Shown here in pieces: positions 27,183 to 37,668 of a DNA stretch of 64,000 bases (positions are counted from its first letter, which is position 1; every line of letters starts with the position of its first letter). Made by a program: the position numbers and the translations under genes. This DNA is from Nocardia colli (lineage in GTDB: Bacteria > Actinomycetota > Actinomycetes > Mycobacteriales > Mycobacteriaceae). The DNA is taken from positions 372,001-436,000 of the forward strand of contig NZ_VXLC01000003.1 in the NCBI RefSeq assembly GCF_008704205.1. The letters run 5' to 3'. The notes below the pieces were generated by a model. That model saw only the letters and a program-made list of their open reading frames with translations, did no database searches and was not told the origin of the DNA.

Positions 27183-28703
27183 GTGACCATGCCATTCAAT
27201 GTTTTGACCCGTGATCGTCCACCGACCTCACCGGCGAGCCCACCGAGGCCGGACACCCAACGCGGCCTGCTCGCCGTCATGTGTTCCTGTGTCGTGGTCG
27301 TCGTCGGGATGGTCGCCGCGATCAATCTGGCCGTCCCGATGCTCGCCGCGAGCGGGCTGCACCCGTCCGCGTCGACGCTCGTCTGGATCGTCGATACCTA
27401 CGTCATCTTCTTCGCCTGCCTGGTGATTCCCGGTGGCGCCGCGGGAGATCGCTTCGGGCGCAAGGGAGTTCTGCTGGCCGGTCTCGGCCTGTTCGCGGCG
27501 GGCGCGCTGTTGTCGGCGGTCGCGCCGAATGTCGCTGTGCTGCTGGTCAGTCGCGCGATCACCGGTGTCGGTGCGGCCGCCGTGCTGCCCAATACGCTTG
27601 CGGTGCTGTTGCATGCGGTTCCCGCCGAACGTAAGGGCGCGACGATCGCGGTCTGGGCGTCGATGACCGGCATCGGCGGCGTGGTCGGCAATGTCGGTGG
27701 CGGAGCTATCCTTTCGGGCGGCTCGTGGCGATGGTTGTTCATTGCCGCCGTGCCGATCTCGCTGGTGCTCGTGGCCTTGGTCTGGCGGATCGCGCCGGTG
27801 TCGCCCCGGCATGATCGTGCCCTCGACCTGCCCGGCGCGGTGTTGTTCGTCGCGGCGTCGGTGGCGTTGCTGCTCGGCATCGTGCAGGGGCCGGAGTCGG
27901 GGTGGGGGAGCCCGGTCGTCGTCGGCGGGTTCGTCTGTGCCGCGGTGCTGTTCGTGGTCTGGGCGGCCGTCGAGCTGAAAGTCGAACACCCGCTGCTCGA
28001 TCCGCGCTTGTTCAAGGTCCCCGGCCTGCGCAGTGCCTGCCTCGGCATGACGGCGATCTTCTTCGGCATGTTCGCGCTGTTCTACGTCAACGCGTCGTTC
28101 CTTCAGTACGGCAAGGGATTCAGCGTCCTGCGCACCGGCCTCGGCATCATTCCGCTGACCATCCCGATCATCCTCGGCGCCCGCCACGTCGGCCGCCTGT
28201 CTCAGCGCTTCGGCCTCGACGCCACCATCGCCCTGGCCTTCGGGTTCGTCGGCGGCGGACTGCTCGGCCTGTCCACCAGCAATGCGCAGACGCCTTACGT
28301 CGAGTACGCCGCCTGGTTGATCGTCACCGGAATCGGTGTGACCCTTGCCCTCCCGACCCTCTCGGGCGCAATCTCGGGCTCCCTGCCGCACGCGCAAGCC
28401 GGTGTCGGTGCCGGATTACAAGCCACCACCCGCGAATTCGGCAGCGCCCTCGGCGTCGCCGTGATCAGCACGATCCTCACCGCCCGGTTCATCGCGGCCC
28501 TGCCCACGGACATCCGCACCACCCACGACCCGCACACCGTGGCCCAGGCGCTCGCCGCCACCCCCGACCGCACCGACGACGTTGTCACGGCGTTCATCTC
28601 AGGAGCCGATCTCGCCCTGCGGATGATCGGCATCACGGTCCTGATCCTCGGCGCGCTCGTCGTGGGCCAGTCCCTGCTGTCCCGACGGGGACAGGCGCGA
28701 TGA
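27183..28703 (+). CDS. MFS transporter, DHA2 (EmrB/QacA) drug exporter type
   Basis: 506 residues with about 14 hydrophobic helices. Features of the 14-TM drug:H+ antiporters: GAAGDRFGRKGVLLAG (loop 2-3), RAITGVGAAAVLPNTLAVL (motif C-like region). It probably exports a toxic compound under control of the divergent LysR protein. Start GTG 27183, or ATG 27189 two codons later. Confidence 0.92.
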   Translation: MTMPFNVLTRDRPPTSPASPPRPDTQRGLLAVMCSCVVVVVGMVAAINLAVPMLAASGLHPSASTLVWIVDTYVIFFACLVIPGGAAGDRFGRKGVLLAGLGLFAAGALLSAVAPNVAVLLVSRAITGVGAAAVLPNTLAVLLHAVPAERKGATIAVWASMTGIGGVVGNVGGGAILSGGSWRWLFIAAVPISLVLVALVWRIAPVSPRHDRALDLPGAVLFVAASVALLLGIVQGPESGWGSPVVVGGFVCAAVLFVVWAAVELKVEHPLLDPRLFKVPGLRSACLGMTAIFFGMFALFYVNASFLQYGKGFSVLRTGLGIIPLTIPIILGARHVGRLSQRFGLDATIALAFGFVGGGLLGLSTSNAQTPYVEYAAWLIVTGIGVTLALPTLSGAISGSLPHAQAGVGAGLQATTREFGSALGVAVISTILTARFIAALPTDIRTTHDPHTVAQALAATPDRTDDVVTAFISGADLALRMIGITVLILGALVVGQSLLSRRGQAR

Positions 28704-28715
28704 CCCGACGGCGGG

Positions 28716-29723
28716 TCACCGATCGGTGCTGAAGGCCGCGTCGAAGGACGCGGCCGGTGGGGTGATGGCGTTGAGGCCGCGGATGAAGGTGAGGGCTTCG
28801 GGTGCGCCGGCGAGGCGGTCCATGCCGGCGTCTTCCCATTCGATGGAGATGGGGCCGGTGTAGTGGATGGCGTTGAGGGCGCGGAAGCAGTCCTCCCAGG
28901 GGACGTCGCCGCGGCCGGTGGAGACGAAGTCCCAGCCGCGGCGCAGGTCGGCCCAGGGGAGGTGGGAGGAGAGGCGGCCGCGGCGGCCGTCGCCGCAGCG
29001 GACCTTGGTGTCCTTGCAGTCGACGTGGTAGATGCGGTCGGCGAAGTCGAGGATGAAGGCGACCGGGTCGAGGTCCTGCCAGATGAAATGGGAAGGGTCC
29101 CAGTTCAAGCCGAAGGCGGGGCGGTGGTCGATGGCGGCGAGGGCGCGGACGGTGGTCCAGTAGTCGTAGGCGATCTCGCTGGGGTGCACCTCGTGGGCGA
29201 AGCGGACGCCCTCGGCGTCGAACACGTCGAGGATCGGGTGCCAGCGTTCGGCGAAGTCCTGGTAGCCGCGTTCGATGGCGTCCGCCGGGACCGGCGGGAA
29301 CATGGCGACGGTGTGCCAGATGCTCGATCCGGTGAAGCCGACGATCGTGTCGACACCGAGTTGGGCGGCCGCCCTTGCGGTGTCGGCCATTTCGGTGGCG
29401 GCACGCTGACGCACGCCTTCCGGTTCGCCGTCGCCCCAGATGCGTTGCGGGACAATCGCACGGTGCCGTTCATCGATCGGATGGTCGCAGACGGCCTGGC
29501 CGACAAGGTGGTTCGACAGTGCGAACACCTGAAGTCCGTGGCGTTCGAGGGTTTCCTGCTTGCGCTTGGTGTAACCAGGATCGGCGAGTGCCTTGTCCAC
29601 CTCGAAATGATCGCCGGAACAGGCGATTTCGAGTCCGTCATAGCCCCATTCGGCGGCCAGCCGGCACACTTCCTCGAACGGTAGATCCGCCCATTGCCCG
29701 GTGAACAGCGTGATCGGTCTCAT
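28716..29723 (-). CDS. Sugar phosphate isomerase/epimerase (AP-endonuclease-2 fold)
   Basis: 335 residues from the ATG at 29723, preceded by GGAGGACAACC. Xylose-isomerase-like TIM barrel: [52 protein letters not shown] (metal-ligand region) and HVDCKDTKV. Such enzymes include IolE, IolH and hydroxypyruvate isomerases. Its start overlaps the Gfo/Idh/MocA gene stop (ATGA). Together with that gene it probably isomerises an oxidised cyclitol or sugar. Confidence 0.9.
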   Translation of the reverse strand: MRPITLFTGQWADLPFEEVCRLAAEWGYDGLEIACSGDHFEVDKALADPGYTKRKQETLERHGLQVFALSNHLVGQAVCDHPIDERHRAIVPQRIWGDGEPEGVRQRAATEMADTARAAAQLGVDTIVGFTGSSIWHTVAMFPPVPADAIERGYQDFAERWHPILDVFDAEGVRFAHEVHPSEIAYDYWTTVRALAAIDHRPAFGLNWDPSHFIWQDLDPVAFILDFADRIYHVDCKDTKVRCGDGRRGRLSSHLPWADLRRGWDFVSTGRGDVPWEDCFRALNAIHYTGPISIEWEDAGMDRLAGAPEALTFIRGLNAITPPAASFDAAFSTDR

Positions 29724-30883
29724 GGTTGTCCTCCTCCGATAGCGGTCCAGCGCCCGTCGTCGGCCGCGCTCGCCTCGACCGCGGCCAGCACCCGCTGCAC
29801 GGCGAGCCCGTCGGCGAAGCTGGGACTCGGATCCTTCCCCGCCGCGATCGCGATGACCAGGTCGGCGACCTGGTTGGTGAAGGTGTGGTCGTAGCCGAGC
29901 CCGTGCCCGGGCGGCCACCAGGCCCCGGTGTAGGGGTGCTGCGGTTCGGTCACCAGGATGCGGCGGAAACCGGCGGTCTGCGGTTCCTCGGTGTGATCGT
30001 GGAACCACAGCTCGTTCATCGACTCGAGATCGAAGGCCAGGCTGCCGTGGGTTCCGTTGAGTTCGAGGCGAAGTGCGTTCTTGCGCCCGGCGGCGACCCT
30101 GGTCGCCTCGAACGACGCGAGTCCGCCGCCGGAGAGCCGGCCGAGGAACAAGGCGGCGTCATCGACCGTGACCTGGCCGCTGCCCACGCCGTCCGGCAGC
30201 GGGCGTTCGGTGACGAACGTGTCCATCAATGCCGACACCCCCGTCAACGACTCCCCGGTGACGAACTGCGTGGCATCGATGATGTGCGCGCCGATATCGC
30301 CGAGCGCCCCGGACCCGGCACGCTGCCGATCGAGCCGCCAGCTCAGCGGTGCCTCCGGATCGGCGAGCCAATCTTGCAGATACACCGCCCGCACATGCCG
30401 GACGGTGCCGATCCGGCCCTGCGCCACCAGATTTCGGGCCAGCGCCAGCGCGGGCACCCGCCGATAACTGAACCCCACCATCGACCGCACCCCGCGCAGC
30501 GCGGCCTGCTCGGCGGCGGCGGCCATCGACTCGGCCTCGGCCACGGTGTTGGCCAGCGGCTTCTCGCACAGCACGTGCTTGCCCGCTTGCAGTGCGGCAA
30601 TGGCGATTTCGGCGTGACTGTCGCCCGGCGTGCAGATATCGATCAGATCGACGTCGTCGCGATCGAGCAACTGCTTCCACGCACCGACGGCGCTCGCCCA
30701 GCCGAGCCGCCCGGCGGCGACCGTCGCCCGGCCGATGTCGCGGCCCGCGAGCGCCACCGGCACCGGCCGCCACGGCAGATCGAAAAACGCGTCCACACTG
30801 CGCCAGGCCTGCGAATGGGCGCGCCCCATGAAGGCGTGGCCGACCATGCCGATGCCGAGGGTGCGGCGGTCTGTCGAGGTCAT
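29720..30883 (-). CDS. Gfo/Idh/MocA family dehydrogenase
   Basis: 387 residues. NAD(P)-binding start ([18 protein letters not shown]), the family EKP motif in [11 protein letters not shown], and a C-terminal alpha/beta domain with [13 protein letters not shown]. It oxidises a sugar or cyclitol hydroxyl, for example as inositol 2-dehydrogenase does. It lies 14 bases after the ABC binding-protein gene and overlaps the isomerase gene, so it is in the sugar operon. Confidence 0.93.
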   Translation of the reverse strand: MTSTDRRTLGIGMVGHAFMGRAHSQAWRSVDAFFDLPWRPVPVALAGRDIGRATVAAGRLGWASAVGAWKQLLDRDDVDLIDICTPGDSHAEIAIAALQAGKHVLCEKPLANTVAEAESMAAAAEQAALRGVRSMVGFSYRRVPALALARNLVAQGRIGTVRHVRAVYLQDWLADPEAPLSWRLDRQRAGSGALGDIGAHIIDATQFVTGESLTGVSALMDTFVTERPLPDGVGSGQVTVDDAALFLGRLSGGGLASFEATRVAAGRKNALRLELNGTHGSLAFDLESMNELWFHDHTEEPQTAGFRRILVTEPQHPYTGAWWPPGHGLGYDHTFTNQVADLVIAIAAGKDPSPSFADGLAVQRVLAAVEASAADDGRWTAIGGGQP

Positions 30884-30897
30884 CGGTCTCCGATCGG

Positions 30898-31944
30898 TTA
30901 ATAGCCGTTCGCCAGGTACTGTTCGGCGTTGTCCTTGGTGACCACCGCCGAGAAGGTCGTAATCTTCGCGGGCACATCGTGTTCGGCGAGATCGCCGAGC
31001 GCCCGGCGCTGCCCGAGCAGCCGGGCCAGCGCGACCGCCGAGGACGCCATCGCCGGGCTGTAGAGCACGGTGGCTTGCAGTGGCGAGTTGCCGGTCTGGA
31101 TCTCCTTCATCGCCTGCGCCGAGCCGCCCCCGCCGACCATGACGAACTCGCCGGATCGATTGGCCTGCTTGATCGCGGCCAGCACGCCGATGCCCTGATC
31201 GTCATCGTGATTCCACATCGCGTCGATCTTCTTCGTCGCCTGCAACATCTGGCTGGCCACCTGCTGACCGCCCGCCGCGGTGAAATCGGTGGATTGCCTT
31301 GCGGTGATGCGGAATCCAGCGGCGGTGACGGCGTCGTGGAACCCTCGGCTGCGTTCCTGGGTGAGCTGGAGGTTGTCGATCCCGGCGACCTCGACGATCA
31401 CCGGATCGCCGATGCCCGCGTCCTTCATCTTGCGGACGATGAAACTGCCCGCGTTGACGCCCATTCCGTAGTTGTCGCCGCCGATCCAGGTCCGGTAGGC
31501 GAGTGCGGAGGCGAAGACGCGATCGAGGTTGATCACCGGAATGCCCGCGTTCATCGCGTTTTTCGCGATCTCGGTGAGTGCGTTGCCGTCGAACGGCAGG
31601 ATCACCAGCACGTCGGCCTTCTGGTTGATCATCGTCTGCACCTGTTCGATCTGGCGGCTGACGTCGTTGGTGCCCTCGGTGACGTTGAGCGTCAGATCGC
31701 CGAACTTCTCCGCCTGCGCCCGCGCGTTGCGGGTGATCGCCGCGGTCCAGCCGTGATCGGCGGCGGGTGCGGAGAAGCCCACGCGCACTTGGGCTCCGGC
31801 GGCGGAGTTGTCCCCGGTACTACCGGCCACCTGCGTGCTGGCCGTGGTGTCGTTGGAGGTGCAGGCGGCGGCGAGCACGCCCGCGCCGGCGGCGAGACCG
31901 GACAGGAGGATGCCGCGGCGGGGGAGAGAGACTGTCTTGCTCAT
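30898..31944 (-). CDS. Sugar ABC transporter substrate-binding lipoprotein
   Basis: 348 residues from the ATG at 31944. Leader MSKTVSLPRRGILLSGLAAG ends with the lipobox VLAAAC, giving a cell-surface lipoprotein. The mature part is a Peripla_BP_4/ribose-binding fold: VRVGFSAPAADHGWTAAI, KADVLVILPFDGNALTEIA and DAMWNHDDDQGIGVLAAI. Binds a sugar or inositol and delivers it to the permease encoded just upstream. The twin Arg could allow Tat export. Confidence 0.92.
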   Translation of the reverse strand: MSKTVSLPRRGILLSGLAAGAGVLAAACTSNDTTASTQVAGSTGDNSAAGAQVRVGFSAPAADHGWTAAITRNARAQAEKFGDLTLNVTEGTNDVSRQIEQVQTMINQKADVLVILPFDGNALTEIAKNAMNAGIPVINLDRVFASALAYRTWIGGDNYGMGVNAGSFIVRKMKDAGIGDPVIVEVAGIDNLQLTQERSRGFHDAVTAAGFRITARQSTDFTAAGGQQVASQMLQATKKIDAMWNHDDDQGIGVLAAIKQANRSGEFVMVGGGGSAQAMKEIQTGNSPLQATVLYSPAMASSAVALARLLGQRRALGDLAEHDVPAKITTFSAVVTKDNAEQYLANGY

Positions 31945-31964
31945 GGTGTTCCTTGATGCGTGAT

Positions 31965-33038
31965 TCAGGTGAGGGTGGGGACCGCGCGGGCGCGGCCGAA
32001 GCGCTGGAACAGCAGGACGGCAACGATGATGGCGCCCTTGCCGATTGCCTGGATGGGTTGCTCGAGGTTGTTGAGAATGAACAGATCCTCGATCACGGTG
32101 AACACGAGCACCCCGAGGATCGACCCGGTGATCGTGCCGAAACCGCCGCTCAGCAGGGTTCCGCCGATGACCACCGCGGCGATCGCGTCCAGCTCGTAGA
32201 GCTGGCCGTTGGTGCTGGTGCCGGTGGTGGTCTGCGCGGTGAGCATGATGGCGGCGACGCCGCAGCACAGCCCCGACACCGCGTACAGGAGCAGCGTGTG
32301 GCGGCGCACGTCGATGCCCGCCAGCCGGGCCGCCTCCGGATTGCCGCCGACGGCCGCGCTGCGCCGGCCGAAGGTGGTGCGCTCCAGCACGATCCAGCCG
32401 ACCGCGACCACGATGACGAAAAGGTAGACCAGCAGCGGGATGCCGAGCACCCGATTCTGTGCCAGGGCGAGCAGATCGGTGGTGACCAGCTGGGACTGCC
32501 GCCCGGAGATCTGCTCGGCGAGCCCGCGCGCGGCCACCATCATGGCGAGCGTGACGATGAACGGCACCAACCGCCCGTAGGCGATGAGCGCCCCGTTCAG
32601 CAGCCCGCAGCAGAGGCCGACGAGCAGCGCGCTGAGCACCATCCCGCCCACGCCGTAGGACTGGGTGGCGGTGGTGGTGCACCAGACCGACGCCAGCGCG
32701 ATGATCGCGCCGACGGACAGGTCGATGCCGCCGCCGATGATCACGAACGTCATCCCGACGGTGACCACGCCGATCACCGAGGCCAGGGTCAGGATGGTGA
32801 TCATGTTGCCGGCGCTGAGGAAGTCCTCGCCCTTGGTCAGCGCGCCGACGATCAGCAGCGCGAGTAGTGCGACGATCAGCGTCAGGTGTTTGCGTAGTTC
32901 ACTGCGCCCGGTCTTGCGGCGTGGTGGCGGATCCCCCTCCGCCGCTGTTGGTTTCGCTCTCGTGCGCACTGCGGTCGTCCGGCGGATCGGATCACCGCCA
33001 CGCTCGGTTCCGGCACGCTGCATCTCGGATTCGCTCAC
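31965..33038 (-). CDS. Sugar ABC transporter permease (RbsC-like)
   Basis: 357 residues. A polar basic N-terminus of about 45 residues precedes 8-10 membrane helices of the BPD_transp_2 family (IGGGIDLSVGAIIALASV, then GGNPEAARLAGIDVRR as the coupling loop, then VIGGTLLSGGFGTITGSILGVL). It forms the membrane channel of the sugar importer. The start overlaps the ATPase stop by 4 bases. Confidence 0.93.
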   Translation of the reverse strand: MSESEMQRAGTERGGDPIRRTTAVRTRAKPTAAEGDPPPRRKTGRSELRKHLTLIVALLALLIVGALTKGEDFLSAGNMITILTLASVIGVVTVGMTFVIIGGGIDLSVGAIIALASVWCTTTATQSYGVGGMVLSALLVGLCCGLLNGALIAYGRLVPFIVTLAMMVAARGLAEQISGRQSQLVTTDLLALAQNRVLGIPLLVYLFVIVVAVGWIVLERTTFGRRSAAVGGNPEAARLAGIDVRRHTLLLYAVSGLCCGVAAIMLTAQTTTGTSTNGQLYELDAIAAVVIGGTLLSGGFGTITGSILGVLVFTVIEDLFILNNLEQPIQAIGKGAIIVAVLLFQRFGRARAVPTLT

Positions 33039-34537
33039 AGCGCACTCCCTTCCATGATCATCGCGATGATGTCGGGTTCGGTGAGGTCGGCCGCGGCCGC
33101 GGTGTGGATGATCTCGCCCTCGCGCAGGACAAGCACCCGATCGGCCAGCCCGAGCAGTTCCGGCAGGTCGCTGGAGACCATCAGCACCGCCACGCGGCGC
33201 TCGGCCAGACCTCTGATCTGCGCGTAGACATCGGCGCGGGCGCCGACATCGACGCCGCGGGTCGGTTCGTCGAGCAGCAGCACCCGGCAGTCCTCCAGCA
33301 GCCAGCGGGCCAGGACGGCCTTCTGCTGGTTCCCGCCGGACAACCCGCGCACGGGGTAGTCGGGGTCGGCCGGGCGGATGCCGACGCGAGCGAGCACGTC
33401 GCCGGTATCGGCTCGCGCTCTGCGCCGATCGAACCAGCCGAATCGGGAGTAGCGCGGTATCGAGGCGGCAGAGATGTTGCGGCCCAGCGATTCCAGCAGA
33501 AACAGGCCCTGAGATTTGCGTTCCTCCGGCGCCAAACCCATTCCGGCGGCGACGGCGGCGCTCGTGCTGCCGGGCCGTACCCGGCGGCCGTCGACGCGGA
33601 CCTGTCCCGCCGACGCGCGGCGCGCGCCGTAGATCGTCTCCAGCACCTCCGATCGGCCCGCCCCGACCAAACCAGCGAGGCCGACGATCTCCCCGGCCTG
33701 CACCGTGAACGAGACGTCCTGGAACCGGCCGGTCAGCCCGAGCCCTGACACCTGAAGCACCTCCGCGGTGTCCTCAACGCGCGGCTGGTGTTGTGCCAGA
33801 ACCGCTTCGGCCCGGTTGCCGGTCATGAGCGAGACGACCTGTTCGGTGCTGGTGGTGCGCGCGGGCAGTCCGGCGGCGACGGTGCGGCCGTCCTTGAGCA
33901 CGGTGATCCGATCGCCGATGGTGCGGATCTCGTCGAGCCGATGCGAGATGTACACGACGGCAACGCCATCCGCGCGCAACTGATCGATGGTGCGAAACAG
34001 GTTGGCCACCTCGTCGTTTCCGAGCGCGGCCGATGGCTCGTCCATCACGATGAGCCGCGCGTCGTGCGACAGCGCCCGCGCCATGCTGACCACCTGCTTG
34101 GCGGCCGTCGGTAGCGTGGCGACGACCGTCTCGGGTCGCAACTCGCCGTGACCGAGGCGGTCGAGCAACGCGGTCGCGGCACGCGCGGTCGATCCGCGCC
34201 GGGTGAAGCCGGCGCGGGACTTCTCGTGGCCGAGGAAGATGTTCTCGGCGATGTCGAGTCCGTCGCAGAGATCCAATTCCTGATAGATCGTCGCGATGCC
34301 GAGCCGAGTCGCGGCCAGCGGATTGGCCAGCCGGACCGGCTTCCCGAGCCAGCTCAGCTCGCCCGAATCCGGTTGGTGCGCACCGGCGAGCACCTTGATC
34401 AGGGTGGATTTGCCCGCGCCGTTCTGCCCGAGCAGGCAGTGCACCTCGCCGGCGCGGACGTCGAGGTCGACCTGATCGAGTGCGCGTACGCCGGGGAAGT
34501 CCTTGACGATGCCTCGCATGGTCAGCACAGTGTTCAT
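33035..34537 (-). CDS. Sugar ABC transporter ATP-binding protein, tandem NBDs (RbsA/MglA-like)
   Basis: 500 residues with two NBDs. The first has a perfect Walker A (GQNGAGKST) and Walker B LIVMDEP. The second has GLVGAGRSE in place of Walker A and the signature LSGGNQQKAVLARWL with LLLDEPTRGVDVG. This one-active, one-degenerate plan is normal for CUT2 sugar importers. It powers the neighbouring permease. Confidence 0.94.
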   Translation of the reverse strand: MNTVLTMRGIVKDFPGVRALDQVDLDVRAGEVHCLLGQNGAGKSTLIKVLAGAHQPDSGELSWLGKPVRLANPLAATRLGIATIYQELDLCDGLDIAENIFLGHEKSRAGFTRRGSTARAATALLDRLGHGELRPETVVATLPTAAKQVVSMARALSHDARLIVMDEPSAALGNDEVANLFRTIDQLRADGVAVVYISHRLDEIRTIGDRITVLKDGRTVAAGLPARTTSTEQVVSLMTGNRAEAVLAQHQPRVEDTAEVLQVSGLGLTGRFQDVSFTVQAGEIVGLAGLVGAGRSEVLETIYGARRASAGQVRVDGRRVRPGSTSAAVAAGMGLAPEERKSQGLFLLESLGRNISAASIPRYSRFGWFDRRRARADTGDVLARVGIRPADPDYPVRGLSGGNQQKAVLARWLLEDCRVLLLDEPTRGVDVGARADVYAQIRGLAERRVAVLMVSSDLPELLGLADRVLVLREGEIIHTAAAADLTEPDIIAMIMEGSAL

Positions 34538-34560
34538 GGCCGGTGCTCCTAGCCGTGTCG

Positions 34561-35745
34561 TCAGGCGACGCTGAAGATATGGTCGCTGATCAGGCGCGCC
34601 GCGCCGATCACCCCGCCGAGCTCGGCCAATTCGGAGAGCACGATCGGTAGGTTGCCGGTGGCCAGCGGGGACGACCGGCGATAGACCACGCTGCGGATCT
34701 CGGCGAGCAGCGGGTGCCCGAACCCGGTCAGCCCACCGGCGATCACCACGAGTCCGGGGTTGAAGAAGCTCACCAATCCGGCCAGGGCGGTGCCGAGATG
34801 GGCGCCTGCCTCGCGAATCATCGCTACTGCCAAGGGGTCTCCGGCGGCAGCGGCGTCGGCTAGGTCGGTGGCGGTGAGTGTGCCTGCGGCGGTGAGGCGT
34901 TCGCTGAGGAAGGGGGAGCGGCCGGCGCGGGCGATGGCTTCCCGCGCCAGCGCCGCGCCGCCCGCGTACGCCTCCAGGCAGCCGCTGTTGCCGCAGGCGC
35001 AGACCGGTCCGTCGTCGGTGATCCGGAGGTGGCCGATGTCGCCCGCGCTACCGGAGACGCCACGGTAGATGCCGCCGTCTACGACGATGCCGCAGCCGAT
35101 CCCGGTGCCCGCCTTGACCAAGAGGAAGTCCGCCACCGAATGCGCTGAGCCGGCCTGCATTTCGCCGAGCGCCAGGATGTTCACGTCATTGTCGACCAGG
35201 ACCGGGCAGCCGAGTTCCTGCGCGATCGCCTCGCGCACCGGAAACCGATGCCAGCCCGGCATGATCGGCGGCGCGACCGGCATGCCCTCGCGGAAGCTCA
35301 CCGGACCGGGCACGCCGACTCCCGCGCCGTGCAGCCGTCCGGCCATGTGTGCGTCGGTGCGTAGCTTGCCCAGGAGATCCACAGCGCGTTCCAGCACCGG
35401 GGCCGGTCCCTGCCGGATGTCGCACGGCTCGGACAGCTGCCCGAGTACCCGCAGCTCACCGTCGGTCACCGCGACGTCGATGGAGGTGGCGCCGATATCG
35501 ATGGCGGCGAAACGCAGACCCGAGGCTAACGTGGCGATGGCCGATCGACGACCGCCGCTCGACGCGGCCAGCCCGCCGGCCTCGACCAGTCCGAGCTCGG
35601 CGAGCCGATCGAGTTCCACCGCCAGCTTGGAGCGGGACAGCTCCATCGGCTGACCCAGTTCCGACCGCGACTGCGGGCCCCGATCGCGCAGCAGCCGCAA
35701 AAGCCGTGCCTGGTGGGCGTTTTCCGGTCGGGCCGCGATCCGCAT
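34561..35745 (-). CDS. ROK family transcriptional regulator
   Basis: 394 residues. N-terminal helix-turn-helix (LLRDRGPQSRSELGQPMELSRSKLAVELDRLAELGLV), then a ROK sugar-kinase-like domain with ATP-like loop DIGATSIDVAVTDG and the zinc motif CACGNSGCLEAYAGG. First gene of the sugar operon; it probably represses the operon until the sugar binds. An 8-bp repeat pair (ACTTTGTC/GACAAAGT) upstream is a candidate operator. Confidence 0.93.
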   Translation of the reverse strand: MRIAARPENAHQARLLRLLRDRGPQSRSELGQPMELSRSKLAVELDRLAELGLVEAGGLAASSGGRRSAIATLASGLRFAAIDIGATSIDVAVTDGELRVLGQLSEPCDIRQGPAPVLERAVDLLGKLRTDAHMAGRLHGAGVGVPGPVSFREGMPVAPPIMPGWHRFPVREAIAQELGCPVLVDNDVNILALGEMQAGSAHSVADFLLVKAGTGIGCGIVVDGGIYRGVSGSAGDIGHLRITDDGPVCACGNSGCLEAYAGGAALAREAIARAGRSPFLSERLTAAGTLTATDLADAAAAGDPLAVAMIREAGAHLGTALAGLVSFFNPGLVVIAGGLTGFGHPLLAEIRSVVYRRSSPLATGNLPIVLSELAELGGVIGAARLISDHIFSVA

Positions 35746-35784
35746 CAGCTACTTCTTCCTGTCCAACTGAGCGAATTCAACCGC

Positions 35785-35851
35785 ACTTTGTCGAGTCCTG
35801 TGGGCGCTTTCGTCGAACTCGGGCAAAGTTTGTTTTTCGACAGGACAAAGT
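35785..35851. promoter_or_regulatory. Inverted repeat upstream of ROK gene
   Basis: ACTTTGTC (35785-35792) and its exact complement GACAAAGT (35844-35851), 51 bases apart, in the promoter region between the ROK and TetR genes. XylR/NagC-type ROK operators contain similar TTTG/CAAA arms, so these may be two operator half-sites. Confidence 0.4.
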
Positions 35852-35904
35852 TGAGACAGGGACGGCTCGACCGGCCGCAGGACCGGATAAGGGAAGATGG
35901 CTCG

Positions 35905-36570
35905 ATGCCCAGGCAAACCGATCGCCCAGGAAAAGTCGGTCGACCACCGCGCCTCTCGCAGGAGGCGATCGTCGCGGCCGCCGACCAGGTGCTGCGGACC
36001 GAGGGCGCGGACAGCCTGTCGATGCGGCGCGTGGCCAAGGAACTGGGCAGCACGCCGATGGCGCTGTACCACCACGTGCGGGACAAGGACGAGCTGCTGC
36101 TGCTCCTGCTGGAGTCGCACGCACAGCACATCCCGCAGCGGGAATTCCCCGACGACCCGCGCGAGCGGCTCCTCGAGGCCGCGTTCACTCTTTACGAGGG
36201 CCTCGCCGAGCGCCTCTGGATCATCGAGGTGCTGGCCTCCGACCCGGTGGTCGTGCCGGCGGCCATGGGAATGGTCGAGATGATCATCGCCGCGGCCGTC
36301 GACTATGGCTGCACCGTCGAGGAGGCCGTCGACGTGTACCGCGCCATCTGGTACTTCATCGTCGGGGATCTACTGATCCGGGCGAGCCGGGATCGCCGAC
36401 GGGCCCGGCTGGCGGCGGCGTCGGCGACCGAGGCGGGCATCGACCAGCTCGACCTGACCGAACTACCCACGCTGGCGGCGATCGGCGACAAGTGGGTCGA
36501 GACGACCTCGCGCGATATTCACCGGAAGGGATTGGAAGCCATAGTGAACGGCCTCCTGCCCTCGCGCTAG
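35905..36570 (+). CDS. TetR family transcriptional regulator
   Basis: 221 residues from ATG 35905, with GGGAAG upstream. N-terminal HTH (LSQEAIVAAADQVLRTEGADSLSMRRVAKELGSTPMALYHHVRDKDELL) and an all-helical ligand domain. Convergent with the mycothiol dehydrogenase gene (4 bases apart), so its target may instead be the divergent sugar operon or genes elsewhere. Confidence 0.92.
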   Translation: MPRQTDRPGKVGRPPRLSQEAIVAAADQVLRTEGADSLSMRRVAKELGSTPMALYHHVRDKDELLLLLLESHAQHIPQREFPDDPRERLLEAAFTLYEGLAERLWIIEVLASDPVVVPAAMGMVEMIIAAAVDYGCTVEEAVDVYRAIWYFIVGDLLIRASRDRRRARLAAASATEAGIDQLDLTELPTLAAIGDKWVETTSRDIHRKGLEAIVNGLLPSR

Positions 36571-36574
36571 CGAA

Positions 36575-37660
36575 TCACCAGACCACGACCGAGCGCAGCA
36601 CGTCGCCGTGCTGCATGGCGGTGAACGCCTTCTCGACCTCGTCGAGCGAGATGCGTTCGGTGACAAAGCGTTCCAGCGGCAGTCGGCCCTGCCGGTAGAG
36701 ATCGATCAGCACCGGGAAGTCGCGCTCGGGAAGGCAATCGCCGTACCAGGACGATTTGAGTGCGCCGCCGCGCGAGAACAGGTCGATCAACGGCATGTCC
36801 AGGGTCATCTCCGGCGTGGGTACGCCGACCAGCACCACGGTGCCGGCCAGATCGCGTCCGTAGAAGGCTTGCTTCCAGGTCTCGGGACGACCGACGGCAT
36901 CGATGACGACATCCGCGCCGAAGCCGTCGGTGAGTTCCTGGATCCGCTCGACCACCTCCTCGGTGCTCGCGTCGATCAGGTGGGTAGCGCCGAATTCGCT
37001 CGCCCAGGCCAGCTTTCGCGCGTCCCGGTCGACGGCGATGATGGTCTTGGCTCCGGCGAGCAGGGCGCCGGCGATCGCGGCGTCGCCGACACCGCCGCAG
37101 CCGATCACCGCGACGCTGTCGCCCCGGGACACGTTGCCGGTGTTCATCGCGGCCCCGATACCCGCCATGACACCGCAGCCGAGCAGCCCGGCGATGGCCG
37201 GGTCGGCCGCGGGATCGACCTTGGTGCACTGCTTTTCGTGCACGAGGGTCTTGTCCGCGAAGGCGCCGATGCCCAGGGCGGGCGTCAGTTCGGTGCCGTC
37301 GGCGAGGGTCATCTTCCGGCCGGCATTGCTGGTGTCGAAGCAGTACCAAGGACGGCCGCGGCGGCACGCGCGGCATTCGCCGCACACCGCGCGCCAGTTC
37401 AGCACGACGAAATCGCCTACGGCCACGTGGGTTACGGCGTCGCCGACGGTCTCCACGATCCCGGCCGCCTCGTGCCCGAGCAGGAACGGGAACTCGTCGT
37501 TGATGCCGCCCTCGCGGTAGTGCAGGTCGGTGTGGCACACCCCGCACGACTGCACGCGCACGACGACATCGTGCGATCCGGGGTCGGGGATGACCACGTC
37601 GACGATCTCGACCGGCGTTCCTTGGCGACGGGCGATGACGCCGCGCACGGTTTCGGACAC
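36575..37660 (-). CDS. mscR: S-(hydroxymethyl)mycothiol dehydrogenase (mycothiol-dependent formaldehyde dehydrogenase)
   Basis: 361-residue zinc MDR enzyme that oxidises the formaldehyde-mycothiol adduct to S-formylmycothiol with NAD+. Very close to the known actinobacterial enzyme: [87 protein letters not shown], and [22 protein letters not shown] start with AGGAGG. It is the third gene of a minus-strand unit with a Rieske ferredoxin and its reductase. In context it removes formaldehyde released by betaine, dimethylglycine and sarcosine demethylation. Confidence 0.95.
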   Translation of the reverse strand: MSETVRGVIARRQGTPVEIVDVVIPDPGSHDVVVRVQSCGVCHTDLHYREGGINDEFPFLLGHEAAGIVETVGDAVTHVAVGDFVVLNWRAVCGECRACRRGRPWYCFDTSNAGRKMTLADGTELTPALGIGAFADKTLVHEKQCTKVDPAADPAIAGLLGCGVMAGIGAAMNTGNVSRGDSVAVIGCGGVGDAAIAGALLAGAKTIIAVDRDARKLAWASEFGATHLIDASTEEVVERIQELTDGFGADVVIDAVGRPETWKQAFYGRDLAGTVVLVGVPTPEMTLDMPLIDLFSRGGALKSSWYGDCLPERDFPVLIDLYRQGRLPLERFVTERISLDEVEKAFTAMQHGDVLRSVVVW

Positions 37661-37668
37661 GAATCCTC

